Shown in pieces: positions 1-9,677 of a stretch of DNA of 64,000 bases (within the stretch, counting starts at the first letter, position 1; each line of letters opens with the position of its first letter). Made by a program: the position numbers and the translations under genes. The notes under the pieces were generated by a model. The model was given only the letters and a program-made list of their open reading frames with translations, ran no database searches and was not told where the DNA came from. Origin of the DNA: Pseudohalioglobus sediminis (GTDB lineage Bacteria; Pseudomonadota; Gammaproteobacteria; Pseudomonadales; Halieaceae); contig NZ_VTUX01000001.1 in NCBI RefSeq assembly GCF_008370495.1, positions 496,001 through 560,000 of the forward strand. The letters are read 5' to 3'.

Positions 1-1
1 G

Positions 2-2791
2 TCCTTTATTACCGTGCACGTGCAGCTGGGCGAGAGCAGCACCGATGTGCTCAACGAGGTCATTGCCAAGGTCAATGAAGCGCGCGGGGAATTGCCCCGC
101 GGCATCGAGGACCCGGTCATCACTTCGGCCGCCAGCACCGATGCCATGATGTACCTGGGCTTCTACAGCGAGCAGATGAGCATGCACCAGGTAACAGATT
201 TCATGCTGCGCAGCGTGCAGCCGGAAATCGCTACCCTGCCCGGCGTGGGCAAAGCCGAAGTCTTCGCCCTGCGGCTGGCCATGCGGGTCTGGCTGGACCC
301 GGTAAAGATGGCCGCGCTGGGTGTTACCGCCACAGACGTACACGCCGCCATCAGTCGCGATAACTTCATCAGCGCGGCCGGATCCACAGAAAGCAACCTG
401 GTCCGCGTGACGGTGGATGCGCGCACGGACATGCAGACGGAACAGGATTTTCGCGACCTGGTGGTGCGCCAGGTGGGCGACCAGCGCGTGCGCCTGGGTG
501 ACGTTGCCGAGGTCGCGCTGGATGCCGAAACCACGCAGTTAAAAACCCTGTCCAGCGGACGCGACGCGGTGTTCATGTCAATCACGCCAGCGCCCGACGC
601 CAATCCGCTGGACGTCTCCCGGGCCGTACATGCCATTCTGCCCAGGATTGAAGCCAGCCTGCCGGCAGACATGGAAATGCTGCTGGACTGGGATGGCAGC
701 GTGGTGATCGATGAAGCCCTCGGCGAGGTGATCACCACACTCATTGAGGCCGCGGTGATCGTCATCCTGGTGATCTACCTGTTCCTCGGCTCCCTGCGAG
801 TGGTGCTGATTCCCCTGGTGGTCATTCCCCTGTCACTGATCGGCGTGGTGTTCATGATCTACAGCCTGGGCTTCACCCTCAACCTGCTGACCCTGCTGGC
901 CATGGTTATCGCCATCGGCCTGGTGGTCGATGATGCCATCGTGGTAGTGGAGAACGTGCATCGGCACATCGAACTGGGCGCCACGCCCATGCAGGCTGCC
1001 CTGACCGGGGCGCGGGAAGTGGCGCTACCGGTGGTAGCCATGAGCCTGACGCTCGCCGCGGTATACGCGCCGATTGCCTTTATCGGCGGGCTCACCGGGG
1101 CACTGTTCAGTGAATTCGCCCTCACCCTGGGCGGTGCCGTGCTGGTTTCCGGGGTGGTAGCGCTGACGCTGAGCCCCATGATGTGTTCGCGCGTGCTCAA
1201 GGATGCCGACAACCAGGGCCGTTTTGCCACCTGGCTGGATCACCGCTTTGACAAGCTGGTGGCGCGTTACCAGCGCCTGCTTGACCGCTGCCTGGCCAAC
1301 CGTGGCGCGGTACTGCTGCTGGCGACCTGCCTGCTGGCCAGCCTGCCGGTGCTGTTCGCCCTGGCCCAGCAGGAGCTGGCGCCCGATGAGGACAGTGGTG
1401 GCGTGTTCGTGGTCGGCAACGCCCCGCGCCACACCAACGTGGCGTACTCCGACCACTACCTGGCAGAAGTCGTCGACATCTGGCGCAGCATCCCCGAATT
1501 CAGTCATTCCTGGCAGGTCATTCAACAGGACGGCAGCTTCGGCGGCATCACCCTCTTTCCCTGGGACGAGCGCGAACGCACGCAGCAGGAAGTACAAGCT
1601 GAACTGCAGCAAAAACTCGGCCGGGTCGCGGGTATGGAGTTGTTTGCCTTCGCCACGCCGGCCCTGCCCGGGGCCGATGCCGGACTCCCGGTCAGCTTCG
1701 TGGTGGCGTCAACCGCCGGCTACGATGAAGTAAAACGCGTCGGTGATGCGCTGCTGGCGGCGGCAAGGGAATCGGGACTGTTTGCCTTTGTCACCCAGAG
1801 CCTGGACTTCAACCGGCCTGAAATCGTGGTGCACGTGGATCGCGAGGGCGCCGCCAGGTTAGGGGTATCCATGCAGGCGATCGGCGAGACCCTGGCGGTG
1901 ATGCTGGGCGAGGCCGAGACCAATCGCTTCACCCTGGATGGACGCAGTTACAAGGTGATACCGCAGGCGCAAAGGGAGTCACGGCTCGCCCGCGAGGAAC
2001 TGGAGCACTACTACCTGCGCACCAGCAGCGGCGAAATGGTGCCCCTGTCCACGCTGGTGTCGCTGGAGACCAGGGTAGAACCCAACAGCCTGACCCAGTA
2101 CCAGCAGCTCAACAGCACCACTATCGAAGGCATTATCATGCCACCCAACAGCCTGGGTGCGGGGCTTGAATTCCTCGAGCAAACCCTGAATGAAGTCGCA
2201 CCCAGCGGCTTCCGCGAGGGCTACACCGGCGCGTCGCGTCGCTTCGTCCAGGAAACCGCGTCCTTCCCGCTGCTGTTTACGTTGTCGATGATGCTGATCT
2301 TCCTGGTGCTGTCCGCGCAGTTCAACAGCTTCCGTGATCCCCTGGTGGTGCTGGTAACGGTGCCCCTGTCCATTTTTGGCGCCATGGTGCCCATTGCAAT
2401 GGGCTTCGCCACGCTCAACATCTATACACAGATCGGCCTGCTGACCCTGATCGGGCTGATCAGCAAACACGGGATACTGATAGTGGAGTTCGCCAACAAA
2501 CTGGCGCTGACTGGCATGGCACGGCGCGAAGCGGTGCTGCAGTCTGCCGCGCAGCGCCTGCGTCCCATCCTGATGACGACCTTCGCCACCGTGCTGGGCG
2601 TGTGGCCACTGGTGATCGCCAGTGGCGCCGGCGCCAACAGCCGTTTCAGCATCGGCCTGGTAATCAGTGCCGGCATGCTGGTGGGCACCCTGTTCACGCT
2701 GTTCGTGGTACCGGTGTTCTACCTGCCCTTCAGCCGCCGTGGCAAGCGCCGCGATGCGGCGTCGCAACAGGCGGCATTGACTGGTAACTAG
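2..2791 (+). CDS. RND-family efflux permease, 5' end missing
   Basis: Inner-membrane proton-driven pump of the AcrB/MexB superfamily, which normally works with a periplasmic adaptor and an outer-membrane channel. The reading frame is open to the left edge, so roughly the first 100 residues of a ~1030-residue protein are missing. What remains shows the porter domain repeats and two membrane blocks. The TM4 signature VVDDAIVVVEN, carrying the paired aspartates of the proton relay, lies at about visible residue 305. The TM10 block LISKHGILIVEFAN, carrying the relay lysine, lies near residue 817. The adaptor gene is presumably just outside the window to the left. The tail is short and basic. The substrate cannot be told. 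Family call secure. Confidence 0.95.
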   Translation, partial: SFITVHVQLGESSTDVLNEVIAKVNEARGELPRGIEDPVITSAASTDAMMYLGFYSEQMSMHQVTDFMLRSVQPEIATLPGVGKAEVFALRLAMRVWLDPVKMAALGVTATDVHAAISRDNFISAAGSTESNLVRVTVDARTDMQTEQDFRDLVVRQVGDQRVRLGDVAEVALDAETTQLKTLSSGRDAVFMSITPAPDANPLDVSRAVHAILPRIEASLPADMEMLLDWDGSVVIDEALGEVITTLIEAAVIVILVIYLFLGSLRVVLIPLVVIPLSLIGVVFMIYSLGFTLNLLTLLAMVIAIGLVVDDAIVVVENVHRHIELGATPMQAALTGAREVALPVVAMSLTLAAVYAPIAFIGGLTGALFSEFALTLGGAVLVSGVVALTLSPMMCSRVLKDADNQGRFATWLDHRFDKLVARYQRLLDRCLANRGAVLLLATCLLASLPVLFALAQQELAPDEDSGGVFVVGNAPRHTNVAYSDHYLAEVVDIWRSIPEFSHSWQVIQQDGSFGGITLFPWDERERTQQEVQAELQQKLGRVAGMELFAFATPALPGADAGLPVSFVVASTAGYDEVKRVGDALLAAARESGLFAFVTQSLDFNRPEIVVHVDREGAARLGVSMQAIGETLAVMLGEAETNRFTLDGRSYKVIPQAQRESRLAREELEHYYLRTSSGEMVPLSTLVSLETRVEPNSLTQYQQLNSTTIEGIIMPPNSLGAGLEFLEQTLNEVAPSGFREGYTGASRRFVQETASFPLLFTLSMMLIFLVLSAQFNSFRDPLVVLVTVPLSIFGAMVPIAMGFATLNIYTQIGLLTLIGLISKHGILIVEFANKLALTGMARREAVLQSAAQRLRPILMTTFATVLGVWPLVIASGAGANSRFSIGLVISAGMLVGTLFTLFVVPVFYLPFSRRGKRRDAASQQAALTGN

Positions 2792-2830
2792 AGAGAGTCC
2801 GGACCAGACCTGTACCTGCTCAGGCGGTGG

Positions 2831-2891
2831 TCCCCCATCGGGGGATCCAGAAAACACGGAGATATCACTGGATCCCCGCCTGCGCGGGGAT
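2831..2891. repeat. REP-like double hairpin
   Basis: Intergenic stretch after the RND gene. TCCCCC/GGGGGA (2831-2845) forms a tight hairpin, GGATCCAG (2843-2850) is repeated inverted as CTGGATCC (2868-2875), and ATCCCCGC/GCGGGGAT (2872-2891) forms a second hairpin. This GGGGAT-type palindrome resembles extragenic palindromic elements common in proteobacteria; a related hairpin lies at 50508-50529. There is no T-run, so it is not a classical terminator. Nothing else is seen in 2792-3050. Confidence 0.6.
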
Positions 2892-3050
2892 GACGGCTTA
2901 CGGCATAGGCTTTAACAATGTTTTCAACTGCTGCCGCCTGGCCGGGATAACTCGATGCGGAGCTTCCGGAGCCGCACTGGCTAATCGCACGACAGCGTCG
3001 CAAAAGCCAGTCGGCACCAGCGTGGCGAGATTCCAAACCCCGGCCCGTGA

Positions 3051-4607
3051 TCACTCTTCCGGCTTGTCGTTGGCCCTGGCGCCGCCCTTGTACTCTTCCA
3101 TCAGGTGGCGCTTGTAGAGCTTGCCATTGTCGAGGCGCGGCAGCTTGGGATGAAAATCCAGGGCCTTGGGCAGCTTGATGTGGGAGATGCGTTCGCGCAA
3201 CCACTCCATGATCTCGATGGCGGTCTCGTCAGTGGCATCGGCCCAGTTCATGGGCTCCACCACGGCCTGCACTTTTTCACCGAATTCATCACAGGGCACC
3301 CCGAACACGGCGACATCGGCGATCTTGTCATGCCCCACCAGCACGTTTTCGATCTCCTGGGGATAAATGTTCACGCCGCCGGAAATAATCATGTAGTGCT
3401 TGCGATCGGTGAGGTAAAGATAACCCTCCTCGTCGACGTAGCCGACATCACCGGTCGTGGCCCAGCCGCGCTCGTTGTATGCACCCGCGGTTTTCTCTGA
3501 CTCTTTGTGGTATTCGAAGCGCGCCTGTTCGCCACTGAAATAGATTGTACCGGTCTCTCCGGGCGGCAACTCGTTGCCATCGTCATCGACGATATGTATC
3601 TCGCCGGCCAGCGCCCGGCCCACCGAGCCCTTGTGTTGCAGCCAGTCGTCCGAGTCGATAATGGTGGCGCCGATGCCCTCACTTGCAGCGTAATATTCCA
3701 CGATCACCGGCCCCCACCAGTCGATCATTTTTTCCTTCACCTCTATGGGGCATGGCGCCGCCGCATGGATAGCGAACTGCATGGAGCTGACGTCGTAGCG
3801 TTCGCGCACCTCCTGCGGCAGCTTCAACATGCGGATGAACATGATCGGCACCCATTGGCTGTGCGTGGCACGGTGTTCTTCTATCAGCGCCAGTGCGCGC
3901 TCGGGATCGAAACGCTCCATGATCACTGACGTGCCGCCCTGATACAGGTTCATCATGTTGTAGTGCAGCGGCGCGGCGTGATACAGCGGCGCCGGGGACA
4001 GGTACACCGTTTCCTCTGCAAACCCGAAGGCAACACCCAGGGTCATCGCCATCGGGTGGGGGGCATCCACGTCGTCGCTGGTGGGTGGTACGAACACGCC
4101 CTTGGGCTTGCCGGTGGTTCCCGAGGAGTACAGCATGGGCACGCCGTTGTTCTCGTCGGCAATACGCTCTGCCGGCTGTGCGTCCGTGGCCTCCTCCCAG
4201 GATTCATAACCGTCGATAATGCCGCCAACCATGTAGAAGTGACTGGCACCACTGGCCGCTTCGAGCATGTCCTGCGCCACTTCCGCCAGCTCATGCGAGC
4301 CGATGAAAAGCTGCGCGCCGCAATTATCAATGATGTAGGCGGTCTCTTCGCGCTTCAGGTGACTGGAGATCGGCGTATAGATGAGTCCTGCGCGCTGCGC
4401 TGCCCAGCAGATTTCCAGGAAGCGGGCATTGTTCTCCATCATCAGGGCGATATGGTCGCCAGCCTGTAAACCCAGCGAACGGAACAGCTGTGCACCCTGG
4501 TTGGAGCGCTCATCCAGTTGACGGTAGGTCACCATCTCCCCGGAGTCGCCCATGATAATGGCGGGTTTGTGCGGATAGGTTTCTGCTGTGTGGCGGGGAT
4601 GCGGCAT
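3051..4607 (-). CDS. Acyl-CoA synthetase (AMP-binding ligase)
   Basis: Cytoplasmic ATP-dependent ligase that activates a carboxylic acid to its CoA thioester through an acyl-AMP. 518 residues from ATG 4607, chosen because GGAG lies six to seven bases upstream; a TTG five codons earlier is in frame but overlaps that ribosome site. The P-loop SSGTTGKPKG is at about residues 161-170. The YYAASEG motif, the TTGDVGYVDEEGYLYLTDRK hinge and the GGVNIYPQEIE motif follow in order, and the C-terminal catalytic lysine is in LDNGKLYKRHL. Length and motif order fit medium/long-chain fatty-acyl-CoA synthetases. It lies 69 bp downstream of a tesB-type thioesterase on the same strand, suggesting a shared acyl-CoA operon. 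The exact substrate is unknown. Confidence 0.93.
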   Translation of the reverse strand: MPHPRHTAETYPHKPAIIMGDSGEMVTYRQLDERSNQGAQLFRSLGLQAGDHIALMMENNARFLEICWAAQRAGLIYTPISSHLKREETAYIIDNCGAQLFIGSHELAEVAQDMLEAASGASHFYMVGGIIDGYESWEEATDAQPAERIADENNGVPMLYSSGTTGKPKGVFVPPTSDDVDAPHPMAMTLGVAFGFAEETVYLSPAPLYHAAPLHYNMMNLYQGGTSVIMERFDPERALALIEEHRATHSQWVPIMFIRMLKLPQEVRERYDVSSMQFAIHAAAPCPIEVKEKMIDWWGPVIVEYYAASEGIGATIIDSDDWLQHKGSVGRALAGEIHIVDDDGNELPPGETGTIYFSGEQARFEYHKESEKTAGAYNERGWATTGDVGYVDEEGYLYLTDRKHYMIISGGVNIYPQEIENVLVGHDKIADVAVFGVPCDEFGEKVQAVVEPMNWADATDETAIEIMEWLRERISHIKLPKALDFHPKLPRLDNGKLYKRHLMEEYKGGARANDKPEE

Positions 4608-4676
4608 GATGCGCTCCTGCAAGGATAGTGGCTTATGCCTTCGACATTATAAGGTCTCCGGTAACAACGCAACTGC

Positions 4677-5516
4677 TCAGCGCGTGCGCATCAGACCCTG
4701 CTGCATCACCGTTGCCACGTGTACACCCTCGCGGGTGAAAAAGCGGCCACGAACCAGGGTTCGGCCACCGCTGTTGCGCTCGAGGTCAGCGGTGTGCAGC
4801 AGCCACTCATCGGCCCGGCAGGGCGCGTGAAACCAGATGGCATGATCCAGGCTCGCGATCTGCAGGCCGCCCTCCATCCAGGAGCGACCGTGTTGTATAA
4901 GCCCCGCGTCAAGTACCATGGTGTCGGACATGTAGGTCAGCAGGGACAGATGCAGGGCCGGGTCGTCGGCCACCGGGCCGGTGGTTTTCATCCAGTTGCA
5001 GAGTTCACCATCGGCCTGTTGCGGGTTGCGCCAGTCGATCGGGTGCACCATGCGCACATCCAGGTCCTCACCCGTGGTAATCATGAAGTCCTCGTCCAGG
5101 GTGCCGTCTTCAATGGCGCGCTGGCGTTCTGTGGGCAGTTCCTCCGGCGGCGTCACCGCGGGCAGGTCCGGCTGGTACTCGTAACCCTCTTCCGGGCGCT
5201 GGAATGACATCGAAGACACCAGGATCGGCCGCCCCTTCTGCAGGGCGACCACTCGCCGGGAGGTGAAACTGCCGCCGTCACGTGCGCGCTCGACCTCGTA
5301 GACAACCGGCTCGGCGCAGTCCCCGGGGCGCAGGAAATACGCGTGCTGGGAGTGCACCACGCGATCTTCGTCTACCGTCTTCTGTGCCGCACAGACGGCC
5401 TGTGCCAGCACCTGCCCACCATAGATGCGGAAACCGCGCGGGTGCATGTTGCGGCCGCGAAAGCGATCCTCGGCCAGTGTTTCCAGTGCCATTATGTCCA
5501 ATAACTGCTCGAGCAT
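4677..5516 (-). CDS. tesB: Acyl-CoA thioesterase II, TesB family
   Basis: Hydrolyses acyl-CoA to free acid and CoA. 279 residues, close to E. coli TesB (286), with two hot-dog domains. The N-terminal FRGRNMHPRGFRIYGGQVLAQAV and C-terminal SLDHAIWFHAPCRADEWLL blocks are typical. The aspartate of the LDH motif and the glutamine of VMQQGLMR match catalytic positions of TesB. The ATG at 5516 has a good AGAGGAAGC ribosome site. It is first in a two-gene unit with the acyl-CoA synthetase downstream, and divergent from the 5-oxoproline operon across a 101-bp gap that must hold both promoters. Confidence 0.92.
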   Translation of the reverse strand: MLEQLLDIMALETLAEDRFRGRNMHPRGFRIYGGQVLAQAVCAAQKTVDEDRVVHSQHAYFLRPGDCAEPVVYEVERARDGGSFTSRRVVALQKGRPILVSSMSFQRPEEGYEYQPDLPAVTPPEELPTERQRAIEDGTLDEDFMITTGEDLDVRMVHPIDWRNPQQADGELCNWMKTTGPVADDPALHLSLLTYMSDTMVLDAGLIQHGRSWMEGGLQIASLDHAIWFHAPCRADEWLLHTADLERNSGGRTLVRGRFFTREGVHVATVMQQGLMRTR

Positions 5517-5617
5517 GCTTCCTCTTCTGCTGTATCCCTGTCAGGCGAGCCGCCATTATCCAGAAAACCCATTCTGTGCCAAACTTAAGCGATCAATTTC
5601 TGCTATCAGGATAATCG

Positions 5618-6403
5618 ATGCGTCCAGACCTTACCCCCGCCGCCCTGCGCCGGGCAATCCGCAGCGGCGAGTTTACCGGCAACACCTCCGGCCTTGCTCC
5701 CGGTTACGTGCAGTGCAACCTCACCATCCTGCCGGCAGAATGGGCTGGCGATTTCCTGCGCTTCTGCCAGGCCAACCCCCGGCCCTGCCCGCTGCTGGCA
5801 GTGTCCGCAACAGCCGGCGACACAGCCTTACCACTTTTGGGGGATATTGACATACGCAGCGATGTGCCAAGCTATCGCGTCTTCCATGATGGTGTCTGCA
5901 GCGATGAAGTCACGGACATCACCGGGCTATGGCGTGAGGACCTGGTGACTTTTGCACTGGGCTGTTCATTTTCTTTTGAAGAAGCGCTGCTGGCCGATGG
6001 CCTGGAAGTGCGCAACGTCAGCGAGGGCGTCAATGTGCCCATGTACCGCACCGATATAGACTGTGCGGCGGCCGGCCCCTTCCACGGCAAGATGGTAGTC
6101 AGCATGCGACCCTTCAAGGCGCGGGATGCGATACGCGCGGTACAGATTTGTACGCGTTTTCCCCAGGTGCACGGGGCCCCGATACACCTGGGCGACCCGG
6201 CGCTGATCGGCATTGAGTCACTGGCGCGGCCTGACTACGGCGACGCCGTTACCGTGGCAAAGGATGAACTGCCCGTATTCTGGGCCTGCGGTGTCACGCC
6301 CCAGGTGGCCCTGGAGGCGGCGCGACCGCCCTTCGCCATAACCCATAGCCCGGGGCACATGCTGGTCTCGGATCTGCGTAACAGCCAACTGGCAATACTG
6401 TAA
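5618..6403 (+). CDS. DUF1445/YcsI-family putative hydro-lyase
   Basis: 261 residues. Recognised as the DUF1445 family (B. subtilis YcsI; also the N-terminal half of mammalian D-glutamate cyclase DGLUCY). Typical family blocks are [61 protein letters not shown] and [11 protein letters not shown]. The biochemical role of this domain is not established; the hydro-lyase label is a database name. ATG 5618 is preceded by AGGATAATCG. It is the first gene of the pxp operon, 18 bp ahead of pxpA, and the same linkage (ycsF-ycsI-kipI-kipA) is known in Bacillus. I infer a step in D-glutamate or 5-oxoproline metabolism. Confidence 0.9.
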   Translation: MRPDLTPAALRRAIRSGEFTGNTSGLAPGYVQCNLTILPAEWAGDFLRFCQANPRPCPLLAVSATAGDTALPLLGDIDIRSDVPSYRVFHDGVCSDEVTDITGLWREDLVTFALGCSFSFEEALLADGLEVRNVSEGVNVPMYRTDIDCAAAGPFHGKMVVSMRPFKARDAIRAVQICTRFPQVHGAPIHLGDPALIGIESLARPDYGDAVTVAKDELPVFWACGVTPQVALEAARPPFAITHSPGHMLVSDLRNSQLAIL

Positions 6404-6421
6404 CGGGCAGGTGATACACCG

Positions 6422-7156
6422 ATGTACTTGAACTGTGATCTGGGCGAAAGCTATGGCAGCTGGACCATGGGGCTGGATGCAGAGGTGATGCCGCATATCG
6501 ACCAGGCCAATGTGGCCTGTGGTTTTCACGGCGGCGACCCATTGACCATACAGCGCACCCTGGCACTGGCAGCGGTGCACGGTGTCAGCGTAGGCGCCCA
6601 CCCCGCCTACCCCGACCTGGTAGGCTTCGGCCGGCGCTCCATGCAACTCAGCGCCGATGAAATCATCGCCTGCCTGCAGTACCAGGTAGCCGCGCTCGAT
6701 GGCATGGCCGCCAGCGCCGGCATGACGCTGCACTACGTCAAGCCCCATGGCGCCCTCTACAACGACATGATGGCCAGTGCCGAGGTGCGCGGCGCCATCA
6801 TGCAGAGCATTGCCGCCTACCACCGACCTCTCAGTTTGATGCTGCAGGCCACACCGGAAGCCGACGCGCATCGCGAGGAGGCGGCGGCGCTGGGTCTGGA
6901 ACTCCTGTTCGAAGCCTTCGCCGACCGCTGTTATGACGACAACGGCCGCTTGCTGTCGCGGCGGCTGCCCGGCGCGGTACACAGCCGCGAGAAGATGCTG
7001 GCGCAGGTCGCGCAGCTGTGCGACCAGGGCAGCCTTACCACGGTAAGTGGCCATACACTGCCACTGGCTGCCGATACCCTGTGCGTGCACGGCGACAACC
7101 CCGAGGGCGTGCAGGCTATTCGCGAAATACGCGCGCTGGTTAAAGGCAGGGGCTAG
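6422..7156 (+). CDS. pxpA: 5-oxoprolinase subunit A (LamB/YcsF)
   Basis: Subunit A of the prokaryotic ATP-dependent 5-oxoprolinase PxpABC, which opens 5-oxo-L-proline to L-glutamate in the cytoplasm. 244 residues, the family's usual length. Signature blocks are LNCDLGESYG at the N-terminus, ANVACGFHGGDP near residue 40, VSVGAHPAYPDLVGFGRR and YVKPHGALYND. The stop codon overlaps the GTG start of pxpB by one base, so the two are probably translationally coupled. Confidence 0.96.
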   Translation: MYLNCDLGESYGSWTMGLDAEVMPHIDQANVACGFHGGDPLTIQRTLALAAVHGVSVGAHPAYPDLVGFGRRSMQLSADEIIACLQYQVAALDGMAASAGMTLHYVKPHGALYNDMMASAEVRGAIMQSIAAYHRPLSLMLQATPEADAHREEAAALGLELLFEAFADRCYDDNGRLLSRRLPGAVHSREKMLAQVAQLCDQGSLTTVSGHTLPLAADTLCVHGDNPEGVQAIREIRALVKGRG

Positions 7157-7833
7157 TGGAACTGCACAGCGCCGGCGAGAATGCCCTCATACTCTATCTT
7201 GGCGACACCGCCAGTGCCGAGGTATCCGCGCGCGTGCAGGCTGCCGCCCAGGCCGTAGAGCATGTGCTTGGCGCCGACCTGGTTGACCTCGTGCCCTCTT
7301 ACGCCTCGCTGCTGATCATCTACGACCCATTACGTACCGACCATCTTGCGGTAAGCCACAAGGTGCGCGAGTGCGTTGCCACCCTCGATGCCGTGGCGGC
7401 CGGTGAGGGCAAGCTGGTGGTACTGCCGGTTTACTATGACCCCGAGGCCGGCGCGGACCTGGCATCGCTGGCTGAGAACGCCGGGCTGGGTATTGAGCAG
7501 GTCATCGCGCTGCACAGTGATTGCGAATACCGGGTCTACGCGATTGGTTTCGCGCCCGGCTTCGCCTACCTGGGCGAGGTGGACGCGCGCATTGCCGCAC
7601 CGCGACTGGCCACCCCGAGACAAAAAGTGCCGCGCGGAGCGGTGGCTATTGCCGACAGACAGACCGCGGTTTATCCCGCCGTCTCCCCGGGGGGCTGGAA
7701 CCTGATCGGGCGCTGCCCTACCCGCATGTTCGACCCCAGTGCGGAGCCGACCATGCCGGTATCGGTAGGTGACCGGGTGCGCTTTGAACCGGTCAGTCGC
7801 GCGCGTTTTCTCGAGCTCGGGGGTGAGCTGTGA
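7156..7833 (+). CDS. pxpB: 5-oxoprolinase subunit B (KipI family)
   Basis: 225 residues, matching allophanate-hydrolase subunit-1-like KipI/PxpB. Seen are LPVYYDPEAGADL near residue 90, YRVYAIGFAPGFAYLG near 120, and RLATPRQKVPRGAVAIADRQ followed by VYPAVSPGGWNLIGRC. It partners PxpC in the ATP-dependent part of 5-oxoprolinase. The start is GTG 7156, overlapping the pxpA stop (TAGTG). The end overlaps the pxpC start by four bases (GTGA). Confidence 0.96.
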   Translation: MELHSAGENALILYLGDTASAEVSARVQAAAQAVEHVLGADLVDLVPSYASLLIIYDPLRTDHLAVSHKVRECVATLDAVAAGEGKLVVLPVYYDPEAGADLASLAENAGLGIEQVIALHSDCEYRVYAIGFAPGFAYLGEVDARIAAPRLATPRQKVPRGAVAIADRQTAVYPAVSPGGWNLIGRCPTRMFDPSAEPTMPVSVGDRVRFEPVSRARFLELGGEL

Positions 7834-8768
7834 GCCTGCGCGTCGAGCAGCCGGGCATCCTCGCGCTGCTGCAGGATGGTGGGCGTTTCGGGCAGCACCG
7901 CATCGGCCTGACCAACGGCGGCCCGCTGGACCCGCAGGCGTTTGACTACTGCAATCGCCTGTTACAGAACCCGCCCGGCTCGACTGCAGTGGAAATCAGC
8001 TTCGGCGGCGCGGAACTCACAGCCGAGACTGATACCTTCGTCTGCCTCACCGGTGCCGACATGGGACTGCGTATCAATGGCGAACCCGCCGAGCAATGGC
8101 GGGTGTTGCCTGTTCGCGCCGGCGACGTGCTGTCCATGGGCTTCGCAGAGAAAGGCAGCCGGGCTTACCTGGGCGTTGCCGAGGGCTTCAGCGTCGCGCC
8201 GCACTTCGGCAGCAGCGCCACCGTGATGCGTGAAGGCATAGGCGGATTACACGGTGACAAGCTCGGCGCGGGTGATTCACTGCCCTGCCCCACGGTACAC
8301 CAGCGCCACCTGCGCTATCTGCCCCGGGAGCAGCAACCGCACTACCACGATATCGTTACCGTGCGCGTCATTCCCGGCTACCAGCAGAAATTTTTCAGCC
8401 GCTACCAGCAGCGCCGGTTTTTCAGCCACGCCTACCACGTCAGCGCACGCTGTGACCGCATGGGCTATCGCCTGGAAGGGCCGGCGATAGAATGTGATAT
8501 CGACGGCATCCTCTCCGAGGGCATCTGCTTCGGGGCGATCCAGATTCCCGCGGACGGACAACCCATTGTGCTGCTCAATGATCGCCAGACCATTGGCGGC
8601 TACCCGAAAATCGGCGCCGCGCTGTCACTGGACTGCGGCCAGTTGGCCCAGTTGCGGCCGGGCGGGCGGGTACACTTTGCGCCCATTACACCGCACGCCG
8701 CGCATAACGCGCTGCACCTCGCGCACAGCCTGATGTGCAGACAAAGACTGCCGGAGTGGGCACCATGA
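7830..8768 (+). CDS. pxpC: 5-oxoprolinase subunit C (KipA family)
   Basis: 312 residues of the biotin-dependent carboxyltransferase-like KipA/PxpC family. Seen are LLQDGGRFGQHRIGLTNGGPLDPQAF near the N-terminus, the SRAYLGVAEGF block, and the C-terminal IVLLNDRQTIGGYPKIG motif. It completes the PxpABC heteromer. GTG start inside the pxpB stop; its own stop overlaps the ATG of the D-glutamate cyclase gene (ATGA at 8765-8768). Confidence 0.96.
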   Translation: MSLRVEQPGILALLQDGGRFGQHRIGLTNGGPLDPQAFDYCNRLLQNPPGSTAVEISFGGAELTAETDTFVCLTGADMGLRINGEPAEQWRVLPVRAGDVLSMGFAEKGSRAYLGVAEGFSVAPHFGSSATVMREGIGGLHGDKLGAGDSLPCPTVHQRHLRYLPREQQPHYHDIVTVRVIPGYQQKFFSRYQQRRFFSHAYHVSARCDRMGYRLEGPAIECDIDGILSEGICFGAIQIPADGQPIVLLNDRQTIGGYPKIGAALSLDCGQLAQLRPGGRVHFAPITPHAAHNALHLAHSLMCRQRLPEWAP

Positions 8769-9610
8769 CAGAACTGCAATTGAGCACAGCCATCGAACAG
8801 GTACTGGTGGCGCGCAACCCGCGACACATGCAGACCGCACGGGCAGCGCTGCAACCCGGTTATTACCTGCGTGCCGCGCAGCACCTGTTTCGCAATCGGG
8901 GCACCGTGCTGATTGGTACCGGCTTTCCTGTTAGCGAAACTTTCGAGACAGACGGGCCGGTGGGCGCCATCGCACTGTACAAGGCCATGGAGACACTGGG
9001 CGCAAAACCCGTCCTGGCCTGCGGTGCGCCACTGAGCCAGCACCTGCTCGAGGACTACCGCGTACTGCAACTGCAGGCTCGTGACCTTGCCGCCGCGGAG
9101 CGCGAGGCCAGCGACAAGCTCGCGCAACTGCAGCCGGCGGTGGTGGTGTCGATTGAACGCCCCGGCCTCAGCGCCGACGGGCGCTACTACAATATGCGTG
9201 GCGAGGACATCACCCCACGCAGTGCCTTTTTCGACCCGTATCTCCAGCAGGCACAGTGCCCCACCATCGCCATCGGCGACGGCGGCAACGAGATCGGCAT
9301 GGGCAACATTCGTGATGCCATCAGCGGCCTGGACATCACGCCTGCGGTTACCGGCTGTGACGAATTGCTGGTGGCAGACGTATCCAACTGGGGGGCCTAC
9401 GGCCTGATCGCGCTGCTCGGCCTGTGGGCGCAACGCGACCTGCTGGCGGAAGTGTCACCGCTGGCCATACTCGGCTATCTTTCAGCCCGGGGCAGCGTGG
9501 ACGGTGTCACCCGTGAAAACACACTGACAGAGGATGGACTCGACGCCGGACACGGCCAACAGGTCATCGAGGAACTGCGCCAGCTAACCGGTTTTGACAG
9601 CAGCGACTAG
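8765..9610 (+). CDS. D-glutamate cyclase (DUF4392)
   Basis: 281 residues. Recognised as the DUF4392 family, equivalent to the C-terminal domain of mammalian DGLUCY, which converts D-glutamate to 5-oxo-D-proline. Key blocks are LIGTGFPVSETFETDGPVGA, SIERPGLSADGRYYNMRG, AIGDGGNEIGMGNI and DELLVADVSNWGAYGL. The start at ATG 8765 overlaps the pxpC stop; a longer frame from 8735 would intrude further into pxpC and is not needed. In mammals this domain is fused behind a DUF1445 domain; here the two are separate genes flanking pxpABC, which supports a common pathway. Confidence 0.92.
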   Translation: MTELQLSTAIEQVLVARNPRHMQTARAALQPGYYLRAAQHLFRNRGTVLIGTGFPVSETFETDGPVGAIALYKAMETLGAKPVLACGAPLSQHLLEDYRVLQLQARDLAAAEREASDKLAQLQPAVVVSIERPGLSADGRYYNMRGEDITPRSAFFDPYLQQAQCPTIAIGDGGNEIGMGNIRDAISGLDITPAVTGCDELLVADVSNWGAYGLIALLGLWAQRDLLAEVSPLAILGYLSARGSVDGVTRENTLTEDGLDAGHGQQVIEELRQLTGFDSSD

Positions 9611-9677
9611 CGCGCAACATAAGCATTGGACAGCACCCGTAACCGGGTGTAGCAACGGAAAGGAAAGAGCAATCACT

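Noticed and set aside
1203-1733. Long overlapping frames inside the RND gene and similar long shadow frames in other genes
   Set aside because: GC-rich codon bias opens alternative frames; none has family features, while the main frames do.
2788-3204. 138-codon minus-strand frame after the RND gene
   Set aside because: Overlaps the acyl-CoA synthetase gene and a REP-like hairpin region; no start signal or recognisable protein features.
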